The translations under genes were made by a program, and so were the position numbers. From contig JAJISG010000281.1 of assembly GCA_022848835.1 (NCBI GenBank), positions 1 through 10,783 of the forward strand: DNA of 10,783 bases. The letters are read 5' to 3'. Shown in pieces: positions 1 through 6,425 of the stretch; position 1 is the stretch's first letter, and every line of letters begins with the position of its first letter. This DNA comes from Thermoplasmatota archaeon (GTDB lineage Archaea > Thermoplasmatota > Thermoplasmata > RBG-16-68-12 > JAJISG01). The notes beneath the pieces were generated by a model. It saw only the letters and a program-made list of their open reading frames with translations. It ran no database searches and was not told the DNA's origin.

Positions 1-306
1 CCGATGAGCTCCGATGAGAGTGCTTAGACGGCTCACTGGAGTATGAGGGCTGTAAAGGCAAGCGCGAAACTAGACTGCAGGAGTCCCGGGTCTCTCCACT
101 ACATCCTGAGAGACGAGTTCCCTAGTTCGACCTCTTGACGCTTGTCGATGACCCAGGGCTCTCCCCAGAGACATCAAGCAGAGTGATTATGCAAGTTCAT
201 CCCGTTGACTGTACTGGGGTTCGAGTGGCGAAACTCGTACTATAACTATCCACACATATTCTCAATTCACAATGATTTAGGCGCCACTCCCACTACGTAG
301 ACATAC
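1..306. other. Non-coding left flank with promoter region
   Basis: No convincing gene lies here on either strand. The first 27 bases read as an open frame ending in a stop (…MSSDESA*). This could be the tail of a plus-strand gene outside the window, but it is too short to judge. A short inverted repeat (CGAGT, six-base loop, ACTCG) sits at about 222-237, just before the AT-rich stretch at 240-260 that probably serves as promoter for the gene starting at 307. I see no tRNA, array or mobile-element remnant. Confidence 0.5.
239..249 (+). promoter_or_regulatory. Putative TATA element upstream of the FrhB-family gene
   Basis: ACTATAACTAT is the most TATA-like stretch before the start codon at 307. 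A start site about 25 bases downstream would leave a 5' leader of about 35-40 bases. No Shine-Dalgarno sequence is visible before the ATG. The inverted repeat at about 222-237 abuts this element and could be an operator, but that is speculation. Confidence 0.35.
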
Positions 307-1416
307 ATGACGGCCAGTGCAGCTGAGAGTCGGTGGGAAGGGCCGCAAAAGAACTTCGCCGACCTTCTACGAGAGGTATGCGATGAGGAGAGATGTACAT
401 ACTGCCTTGTCTGTCTCGACGCCTGCTCCCGGGAAGGCTGTGACGCTGCAACCATAGAGGGGGACATCTTTCACTACACTCCCTCGAATTGTCTCGGTCA
501 CGGGATCTGCTACGTTTCATGTCCTGAGGTAAGATCCCTAGATATCGCTCTGGAGAACCTCTACAGGACCAAAGAGAGCAGGATCGGTCACGTGGATAGG
601 GCCGTAAGCGCCATGAGTGCAGACTGGTCCGTCAGATCCAAGATCCATGACGGGGGGATCATCCCCTCCATCCTCAAGTGCCTGTTCGACCGGGGGGAGA
701 TCGATGCCGCCGTGGTGCCTGCCTTGGCCAACGTATCGCCCTCAGGCCTACTCCTCGCCAGCCAGGGGGAGGAGGCCATAACGTCGACGGGTTATAGGTT
801 CAAGAAGCCCGCGACCATCCGCTTCCTGAGGGATCTCTACCGCTCTAGGGAGAAGCCTCTGCGCCTTGCCCTCGTGGCCAATTCCTGCCAGACCCACATG
901 GTCCGAAAGATGCAACTGAACAACATACCTCCAAGTCGGGACATAAAGCTCATCATCGGGGAGTTCTGCTACGCCACCCTGTCGAACGCTAGGTGGAGGA
1001 GATCCTTCTTCGAGAGAGCGTTGGGAGCCGCTGGTCGTCTGATTAGATCGGTCGAGGTCACGGATGAGGTAAAGACGGTATTTCACGACGGTAGCGAATC
1101 CAGGGTTGATCTGGATAGCCTCTACCTAGCCTTCGACTCCAGCTGCATCTCTTGTCTCGACTACTCCAATACCCTGGCTGACATCTCCGTCGGGCCTACG
1201 GGATCCCCCGAAGGGTTTGAGACTCTTCTAGTGAGGACTAATGAAGGGGGCAAGGCCTATGATGGGGCCCTGAAGGAGGGGTACCTGATGGAGTGGACCT
1301 CCCTGTTCAAGGGAGAGGATGAAGAGGCTTTCCGGGAAAACCTGTTGGAGACCATGGTGGAGAGAGCAATGGCCAAGGAGCGGCTCTTCATCAAGCGGGG
1401 AAGAGCTCGGGCCTGA
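307..1416 (+). CDS. Coenzyme F420 hydrogenase/dehydrogenase beta-subunit family (FrhB-like) protein
   Basis: A 369-residue iron-sulfur flavoprotein of the FrhB/FdhB/FpoF family, whose members pass electrons between F420H2 and Fe-S clusters through FAD. The N-terminal part is rich in cysteines: C25, C30, C33, C36, C40 and C45, then C62, C68 and C72-P, a ferredoxin-like arrangement. DGGIIPSILKCLFDRGEID (115-133) is the hallmark of the N-terminal FrhB domain. NSCQ (192-195) stands where many members have a PCQ motif. CISCLDYSNTLADISVGPTG (280-299) is the hallmark of the C-terminal domain. ATG 307 is the first possible start, because an in-frame stop lies at 298. No hydrogenase, formate dehydrogenase or other partner subunit is adjacent, so substrate and partner are unknown. 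The gene stops one base before the convergent PhoU-like gene. The family call is firm; actual F420 use is inferred. Confidence 0.88.
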   Translation: MTASAAESRWEGPQKNFADLLREVCDEERCTYCLVCLDACSREGCDAATIEGDIFHYTPSNCLGHGICYVSCPEVRSLDIALENLYRTKESRIGHVDRAVSAMSADWSVRSKIHDGGIIPSILKCLFDRGEIDAAVVPALANVSPSGLLLASQGEEAITSTGYRFKKPATIRFLRDLYRSREKPLRLALVANSCQTHMVRKMQLNNIPPSRDIKLIIGEFCYATLSNARWRRSFFERALGAAGRLIRSVEVTDEVKTVFHDGSESRVDLDSLYLAFDSSCISCLDYSNTLADISVGPTGSPEGFETLLVRTNEGGKAYDGALKEGYLMEWTSLFKGEDEEAFRENLLETMVERAMAKERLFIKRGRARA

Positions 1417-1417
1417 G

Positions 1418-2488
1418 CTAGGAAGGGACTCCCCTCGGCACGCACACCTTGCTCTCCCCCTCCAGGGCCCGGTTGAGCGCCACATGGGCTATGGTCCCGT
1501 AATAATCAGCGATATGGGCGAGGGAGTTCAAGGCGCTCTTGACCTGGAGGCATGTGATGCAGTAGAGAGAGTCAACATCGGCTCCCAGCGGTATGGAGGC
1601 AGAGAGACTCTGAACCTCCTTCTCCGCATCTTGAACGACCTCCAATGCGTGGGAAGCGGAGGTGACATCGTCCATGAAGAAGGCCTCCATGGTGTCTTTC
1701 GCGAGACCCTCGACTGTAGCTCCCAGAGCAAAGACCCTCCTTGACACTTCGTCCGGGAAGCCCGACAGCTCCAAGCCGGCCTCCTTGCTCCGACGAATTA
1801 GATCCAGGGCTACATCTGCCACCCTCTCCAGCATGGCGGCCACCAGCATATCCCCCGCTATGTGCCTGGGGTCCGTCTCCCCAATCTGAGAACCCGCGAC
1901 CTTGTCCTGGGCCGCCACCATGAGCTGGCGGGTGATGAGCCAATAGAGCCTGTCTACCTCTTCTTCCAGCCGCGTGACGTTCGACAAGGCGTCCTCATCC
2001 AACTTCATGATGCCCCTGAAGGAGAGCCTGATCATCCTCTCGGCCAGGTACTGAAGTCGCCTCAGAAGCCCCCTGACGGGAAATTTCGTTGGCTCCACAA
2101 AACTCTCCAGCATGGTGGAGCGGTCCGCCTGCTCCACTATGGTCACGCCAGTGAGCTTGTCCATGGCACCGTATATCTCCTCCATGGACTCCTTTGAGAG
2201 CGCAGAACTTGAGACGATCTCTATGGTGTCCCTACCCAGGAGGTAGTTTCCGATAATGACCCTCTCCAGAACCCTGGGTTCCTTGCACTCATCAGCTCTC
2301 ACAAGGCAGCCTCGCTCCTCGGGAGGCTTTCGGCCTGGAGCGTCTATCCTAATGGAACCATCTTCGTCTCTGGACAGTTGCACAAGAGAACCAGGATTAA
2401 GGCCCAGCTCGATCGTCCAGTCCTTGGGAAGGGAGACACCTAAGCTGGAGAGGCCCATCCTCTGGATCTTCCGAGACTCGGTGTTCAT
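1418..2488 (-). CDS. AbrB/MazE-type DNA-binding domain fused to PhoU domains
   Basis: A 356-residue cytoplasmic regulator. Residues about 5-50 (SRKIQRMGLSSLGVSLPKDW followed by GLNPGSLVQL) form a SpoVT/AbrB swapped-hairpin DNA-binding domain. Helical PhoU repeats follow from about 125 to 340, with acidic metal-site-like motifs such as RLEEEVDRLY and ERVADVALDL, and IADYYGTIAHVALN in the second repeat. Archaeal proteins of this architecture are annotated as phosphate-uptake regulators, and the fusion suggests that the PhoU sensor acts directly on DNA. No pst/phosphate transporter genes are nearby, so the target is unknown. The frame extends to a TTG at 2506, but a TATA box centred near 2516 lies about 28 bases from ATG 2488, making that ATG the likely first base of a leaderless mRNA. 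The product begins MNTESRKIQR. Confidence 0.88.
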   Translation of the reverse strand: MNTESRKIQRMGLSSLGVSLPKDWTIELGLNPGSLVQLSRDEDGSIRIDAPGRKPPEERGCLVRADECKEPRVLERVIIGNYLLGRDTIEIVSSSALSKESMEEIYGAMDKLTGVTIVEQADRSTMLESFVEPTKFPVRGLLRRLQYLAERMIRLSFRGIMKLDEDALSNVTRLEEEVDRLYWLITRQLMVAAQDKVAGSQIGETDPRHIAGDMLVAAMLERVADVALDLIRRSKEAGLELSGFPDEVSRRVFALGATVEGLAKDTMEAFFMDDVTSASHALEVVQDAEKEVQSLSASIPLGADVDSLYCITCLQVKSALNSLAHIADYYGTIAHVALNRALEGESKVCVPRGVPS

Positions 2489-2509
2489 ACCTGTATGTAT
2501 CCACAAAGT

Positions 2510-2522
2510 CCTATATCTATTT
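2510..2522 (-). promoter_or_regulatory. TATA box of the leaderless AbrB-PhoU gene
   Basis: On the minus strand the sequence reads AAATAGATATAGG, centred near 2516. The distance of about 28 bases to ATG 2488 is that expected between an archaeal TATA box and the transcription start, so the start codon should coincide with the 5' end. This also rules out the upstream TTG at 2506, which would lie inside the promoter. Confidence 0.65.
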
Positions 2523-2585
2523 CGCCCGCCCTGTCCTCTCTCTTTTCTTGGAGATCTCTGGTACTAGCCATGTCATGGCCAATGA

Positions 2586-2594
2586 CTTAATTAT
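2586..2594 (+). promoter_or_regulatory. Putative TATA element of thyX
   Basis: CTTAATTAT is the only AT-rich stretch upstream of thyX. It would give a start site around 2616-2620 and a leader of about 35 bases containing the strong Shine-Dalgarno sequence at 2641-2649. About 65 bases separate it from the divergent PhoU-gene TATA box, so each gene appears to have its own promoter. Confidence 0.4.
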
Positions 2595-2640
2595 CCAAGG
2601 AGGGTTCATGGAGCGGCCTCGGCGCCTAGGTGACTTAGCC

Positions 2641-2649
2641 GGGGGTGAT
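2641..2649 (+). promoter_or_regulatory. Shine-Dalgarno sequence that sets the thyX start
   Basis: GGGGGTGAT matches the full anti-Shine-Dalgarno complement GGAGGTGAT at eight of nine bases. It ends four bases before ATG 2654. The GTG at 2645 and ATG at 2648 lie within or against this site and are therefore unlikely starts. The same four-base spacing is seen before the two oxidoreductase genes. Confidence 0.6.
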
Positions 2650-2653
2650 GTCC

Positions 2654-3379
2654 ATGGTCCTAGTACGGAAGGGAGTAGCAACGCCAAACCCAGAGCGCCT
2701 CGTCTGCATTGCCGCCAGGGGAGACTACATGAAAGACTCCCCCTGGACCAAGAGCCTTGAAGAGATCCTGAAGCCTATCAAGGGCGACACTATCGAAGAG
2801 AAGATGGAGAACTTCATAGTCCAGCTAGTCCTGGCTGGTCATTGGGGACCCTTCGAGCACCCCACCATCACGCTTGGCATCGAGGGGATGAGTAGAGTAA
2901 CGCTGGCCCAGCTAACGAGACATCGTCTCGCAACCTTCGACATCCAGAGCGGGAGGTTCGTAAGCCTGAAGCGTCTGACCCCCCACGATTTTATCTGGCC
3001 ACCCAGCTTTAGCCAGGACTCGGTGAAAACTAGGGATGGCGGTATCCGGGAAATCACTATTCCGAAGGAGAAGAGGGAGGAGTTAGTCACAGGATTATGG
3101 CAGAAGGTCGTGGATGTCTACAGCAGTCTGGTGGAAGGCGGTGTTCCAAAAGAGGATGCACGTTATGTCATGCCAACTGCCACACCCGTCAATGGAACGA
3201 TGACTGTTAACGCTAGAAGCCTGATGCACATAATCGCCATCAGGAGCTTTGGCGATGCTCAGTGGGAGATTCGTGACCTGGTCTCCCAGATGCTGAACAT
3301 AGCGAAGGAGTGGATGCCCATCACCTTCGGTACCTTCGAGAAGAGACTGATGAGTAAGAGGGGCATCCTGGCGCCTTAA
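2654..3379 (+). CDS. thyX: FAD-dependent thymidylate synthase ThyX
   Basis: A 241-residue flavin-dependent thymidylate synthase. It makes dTMP from dUMP using methylenetetrahydrofolate (or the archaeal equivalent) as carbon donor and reduced FAD as reductant. The signature RHR-X7-S is present: RHR at 89-91, LATFDIQ, then S99-G-R101, the dUMP/FAD-binding loop. The preceding GHWGPFEHPTITLGIEGMSR and the C-terminal NARSLMHIIAIRSFGDAQWE followed by IRDL are also classic ThyX blocks. Length fits the family (about 210-260). The start at 2654 is chosen from the Shine-Dalgarno spacing and gives MVLVRKGVATPNPERLV, a typical ThyX N-terminus. It stands as a single gene between divergent and convergent neighbours. 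No ThyA-type synthase is in the window. Confidence 0.96.
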   Translation: MVLVRKGVATPNPERLVCIAARGDYMKDSPWTKSLEEILKPIKGDTIEEKMENFIVQLVLAGHWGPFEHPTITLGIEGMSRVTLAQLTRHRLATFDIQSGRFVSLKRLTPHDFIWPPSFSQDSVKTRDGGIREITIPKEKREELVTGLWQKVVDVYSSLVEGGVPKEDARYVMPTATPVNGTMTVNARSLMHIIAIRSFGDAQWEIRDLVSQMLNIAKEWMPITFGTFEKRLMSKRGILAP

Positions 3380-3593
3380 GGTGGTCGGCTGGTCCCAGCA
3401 AACGTACTGCTCTCCATTCCACCGCAGAGGCTTGGAGGTTCCAGGAGCACGGAATGTGGATCTGCCAAGGTCCTAGGTCGGAATATCGCAAGGAATGACC
3501 CTGGCCGTGGGTCGTTTAGAACCCTCGTCATGATATCGCCCCTGGACGTCCAGAGAGAGACCCAGGCTCAGGTGGGGAGCATGTCCTAGTGGG
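3380..3593. other. Convergent intergenic spacer
   Basis: This 214-base gap lies between the stop codons of thyX (+) and the Y-family polymerase (-). I see no open frame worth calling, no tRNA-like fold and no oligo-T terminator. A perfect 12-base palindrome, CTGGACGTCCAG, is at 3542-3553. The spacer is longer than others between convergent genes here (one base at 1417), so a small RNA is possible, but nothing in it identifies one. Confidence 0.4.
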
Positions 3594-4673
3594 CTAAGAG
3601 GTCCACTTCCTGAGGGTCTCCTGACCTGGTTCCATCCTCTTCAAACTTGAAACCCTAACACCGATGAGCCTCACCTTTTTTGGATACTGGTGAAACTCTC
3701 GGAAGAGCTCTCTCGCCACCCCTTCGATGGTTTTCTTGTCGTTGGAGTAAACGGAAAGAGTCCTGTCGCGCGTATGGGTCTCGAAGTCCTCGAACCTCAT
3801 CTTTATACCGACTGTCTTGAAGAGATAGCCATCATCCCTGATTCGCCAGTAGACGTCGTCCACCAGGGCCACCAGGCTATCCAGGACCACATCCCAGTCG
3901 TCGACATTTTTCTCGAATGTGTGCTCAGTGCTGAAGGACTTGGCTTCGCCCCTCTCCTCAACCGGCAGTTCTTCCACACCTCGGGCGACAGCCCACAGCC
4001 AGACGGCACCCTTTCCAAAGGTACGCGTCAGGTCTCCAGGCGACCTACTTGCCAAGTCGCCTATGGTGATGATGCCCATCTCCCCCAGCAGTGCTCGGCT
4101 CTTCTTCCCCACACCAGGTATCTTGGAAACCGGGAGGGGATTCAAGAAGGAAGAGACCTCCTCTGGCTTCACGACTGTAAGGCCATCGGGCTTATCCATA
4201 TCCGATGCAATCTTCGCAATGGACTTGTTGGGGGCGACTCCCACGGAGCAGGTCAGACCTGTCCTTCGCCCAACCTCCTCCTTGATCCGTCTGGCTAGCT
4301 CCTCAGCCTCCAAGAAGTCATCAACCTGGCTTGAGACGTCTAGGAATGCCTCATCGATGCTCACCTGCTCAAAGGCGCGGGAGAACCCCTCGAGGATCCT
4401 CATGACTTCACCGGAGATCCTCCCATAATAGGGAAAGTCGGGTCTCAGGTAGATAGCCTCTGGACACCTTCGGTATGCCGCGGAGATGGGGATACCAGAG
4501 TGAACCCCCATCTCCCTGGCTTCGTAGGAGCAGGCGGCCACCACCCCTCGGCCCTTCCCCTCCTTTGGATCGGCACCGATGATCACGGACTTCTCGAGCA
4601 GGGCGGCGTCGCGCAACCGCTCTGCTGAGACGTAGAAGGTGTCCATGTCTACGTGCATGACGATTCGTGCCAT
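3594..4673 (-). CDS. dinB: Y-family translesion DNA polymerase (DNA polymerase IV / Dpo4-like)
   Basis: A 359-residue lesion-bypass DNA polymerase. The catalytic carboxylates are all present: D9 in HVDMDTFY, and D107 and E108 in SIDEAFLDV. Y14 occupies the steric-gate position (Y12 in Sulfolobus Dpo4). The palm/fingers motif ACSYEAREMGVHSGIPI (47-63) is typical, and IPGVGKKSRALLGEMGI (185-201) is the thumb helix-hairpin-helix. The little-finger domain runs from about 245 to 345. The C-terminal QETLRKWT (351-358) resembles a PCNA-interacting motif (Q-x-x-L-x-x-aromatic), which would fit recruitment by the sliding clamp. Length matches Dpo4 (about 350). It starts 52 bases after the DUF72 gene. 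A weak TATA-like GTTAATAC in that gap (about 4708-4715) may give it a promoter of its own in addition to read-through. Confidence 0.95.
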   Translation of the reverse strand: MARIVMHVDMDTFYVSAERLRDAALLEKSVIIGADPKEGKGRGVVAACSYEAREMGVHSGIPISAAYRRCPEAIYLRPDFPYYGRISGEVMRILEGFSRAFEQVSIDEAFLDVSSQVDDFLEAEELARRIKEEVGRRTGLTCSVGVAPNKSIAKIASDMDKPDGLTVVKPEEVSSFLNPLPVSKIPGVGKKSRALLGEMGIITIGDLASRSPGDLTRTFGKGAVWLWAVARGVEELPVEERGEAKSFSTEHTFEKNVDDWDVVLDSLVALVDDVYWRIRDDGYLFKTVGIKMRFEDFETHTRDRTLSVYSNDKKTIEGVARELFREFHQYPKKVRLIGVRVSSLKRMEPGQETLRKWTS

Positions 4674-4725
4674 GAACAGCCAGCTATAGACAGGGGCGTG
4701 GAGTGGTATTAACCCTACCGAGTAC

Positions 4726-5508
4726 TCAGAACTCCGCCAGCGTCTTCTGGCCGCTCTGGGGAAACTCCCTAGCCATCAATCCCGACAGGCGCCTGAACTC
4801 GTTCACAGAACCGGGACCGAACCCTGCATAGTGGTTGTTGAAGAAGATGTATCCCCTCCGCACCTCTTCTTCCAAGCCCTTCACCTCATCCATCCAACTC
4901 CTCATCTCCTCGCTCCTGTCCTTCTGAAGCTCCCCCAGCCTCTCCAGAGACCTGTCCCCAATCATCCTTAGATAAAGGATATCTGCGGTGAGTTTGGGCG
5001 GTGTCCTCAGATACTGATTTTCAGACCAGGCCAAGGCCACTCCATATCTCTCCAGCAAGGCGTAAACGTCCTTCCGGAACCAGGACTTGTGGCGGAACTC
5101 CACGGCGTGGGTGACATCCTCCTTCAGCAAAGAGAGGAAGTCCTCCAAGGAGCGGAAATCCCTCTCATACTTGAGGGATGGCGGTAGTTGCACGACGTAT
5201 GCCTCCAGCCTGGGTCCCAGCTCATCGAAGGAGGAGTAGAACCACCCCAGAGGCCGCTCCACGTCCCGGAGCTTGTGTTCGTGGGTGATTGTCCTAGGAA
5301 ACTTTGCGGTGAATCGGAAGTGCTCAGGGGTGGCGCGTCTCCAGCCAGACACCATGCTCCTTGACGGAATACGGTAGAAACTGGAGTCGACCTCCACTAT
5401 ATCGAAGACGGTGGCGTACAGCTTCAGGTAATCCCTTGGCCGCGTGCGGGGTGGGTAGAATGGTCCCACCCAGAAGTCGTAAGCCCATCCACTACATCCG
5501 ATGCTCAA
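4726..5508 (-). CDS. DUF72 (YecE-like) family protein
   Basis: A 260-residue DUF72 protein with a predicted TIM-barrel-like fold and no established biochemical activity. Conserved blocks in order: GCSGW (4-8), FYPP (17-20), EVDSSFYRIP (39-48), FRFTAKFPRTITH (64-76), VVQLPPSLKY (105-114), AVEFRHKSW (135-143), YLRMIG (179-184) and FFNNHYAGFGPGSVNEF (212-228). The protein looks complete. The start is uncertain. The first in-frame start is TTG 5508, and no in-frame ATG or GTG exists upstream of it. The strong GAGGAGGT at about 5537-5544 is too far away to serve it, and is better placed for an out-of-frame ATG at 5525 that meets a stop after two codons. Relatives usually carry a few residues before GCSGW, which TTG 5508 provides. 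It is the third gene of the minus-strand run. Confidence 0.9.
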   Translation of the reverse strand: MSIGCSGWAYDFWVGPFYPPRTRPRDYLKLYATVFDIVEVDSSFYRIPSRSMVSGWRRATPEHFRFTAKFPRTITHEHKLRDVERPLGWFYSSFDELGPRLEAYVVQLPPSLKYERDFRSLEDFLSLLKEDVTHAVEFRHKSWFRKDVYALLERYGVALAWSENQYLRTPPKLTADILYLRMIGDRSLERLGELQKDRSEEMRSWMDEVKGLEEEVRRGYIFFNNHYAGFGPGSVNEFRRLSGLMAREFPQSGQKTLAEF

Positions 5509-5558
5509 CTTGCCACTCAGGGCATCGGCGTCTCCAACCTCCTCATTCGTCCTTGATT

Positions 5559-6425
5559 TCAGAGGAACTCCTCTAACAGTTCCTTCCCCTGAGCCTCGGA
5601 GAGTCCGAGGGGTTGCTTCAGCAAGGATACCTCCCTCAGGGCCGGATCCTCCTCTTCATAGGTGGGTTTGTCTGTCCTGTAGAAGAGGCCGAGGGGGATG
5701 CGGTCGTCCCACTCGTGGGCCCTCTGGTAGGCGGCAATCATGTCCATCGTATCGTGTCCCTCCTCCTCCAAACTGTATGCCCGCTCACGGAACCACTGAT
5801 AGGTGTTTACCTTGTTGTAGGTCACACAGGGCGAGAAGACATCCACTAGAGAGAAGCCCCGGTGCTGTATGCCTCCTACGATGAGCTCCTTCAAGTGTTT
5901 GGGGTCGCCCGAGAAACCCCTAGAGATGTACGTGGCACCTGAACTCAAGGCTATGGCAACGGGATTCACCGGCCACTCGATGACCCCCTCGGGTGTGGAT
6001 TTGGTGATCATGCCCTTCTCGCTGGTGGGCGAGGCCTGGCCTGTCGTGAGACCGTAGATGGCGTTGTTCATCACGATGTAGGTGATGTCTATGTTTCTCC
6101 TCATGGCGTGAACGAAGTGTCCGAGGCCGATGCCGTATCCGTCTCCGTCACCACCCGTGGCTATGACGGTAAGCTCAGGGTTCGCTAACCTGATGCCCGT
6201 CGCCACTGGTATCAGCCTACCGTGGATCCCGTGAAACCCGTAGGCATTGAGGAAGTGGGGGAGGTTGGAGGAGCAGCCGATGCCGGACACGACAACCAGA
6301 TCCTTGGGATCGATCTCCAGCTCCTTCAGCGCCTTCAGGAGGGCGTTCAACACGCCGAAGTCACCGCAACCGGGACACCAGGTGGGCTTCAACTCAGACT
6401 TATACATAGTTACCTCAACTGCCAT
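5559..6425 (-). CDS. korB: 2-oxoacid:ferredoxin oxidoreductase, beta subunit
   Basis: A 288-residue catalytic subunit that decarboxylates a 2-oxoacid with thiamine diphosphate and passes electrons through a [4Fe-4S] cluster to ferredoxin, forming an acyl-CoA. Four cysteines fit the single-cluster type: C17 and C20 (WCPGCGDFGVL), C51 (SGIGCSS) and C200 (FSPC). The thiamine diphosphate site runs from GGDGDGYGIG (91-100) to the NN at 120-121. YGLTTGQASPT (124-134) is also typical. ATG 6425 is preceded by GGAGGTG with four-base spacing. A second ATG at 6407 also has a Shine-Dalgarno (GAGGT), but the upstream one gives the usual N-terminal length. It overlaps the alpha gene by 11 bases, so translation is probably coupled. 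Whether the substrate is 2-oxoglutarate, pyruvate or several acids cannot be told; the symbol follows the closest general type. Confidence 0.93.
   Translation of the reverse strand: MAVEVTMYKSELKPTWCPGCGDFGVLNALLKALKELEIDPKDLVVVSGIGCSSNLPHFLNAYGFHGIHGRLIPVATGIRLANPELTVIATGGDGDGYGIGLGHFVHAMRRNIDITYIVMNNAIYGLTTGQASPTSEKGMITKSTPEGVIEWPVNPVAIALSSGATYISRGFSGDPKHLKELIVGGIQHRGFSLVDVFSPCVTYNKVNTYQWFRERAYSLEEEGHDTMDMIAAYQRAHEWDDRIPLGLFYRTDKPTYEEEDPALREVSLLKQPLGLSEAQGKELLEEFL

Noticed and set aside
1..27. Possible C-terminal tail of an upstream plus-strand gene (…MSSDESA*)
   Set aside because: Nine codons at the window edge cannot be distinguished from chance.
3542..3553. Perfect palindrome CTGGACGTCCAG in the spacer between thyX and dinB
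   Set aside because: It is isolated, not near a promoter, not repeated elsewhere in the window, and lacks the oligo-T of an archaeal terminator.
3690..4298. Plus-strand open frame of 202 codons opposite the Y-family polymerase
   Set aside because: It overlaps a gene with complete catalytic motifs on the other strand and shows no family resemblance or start signals.
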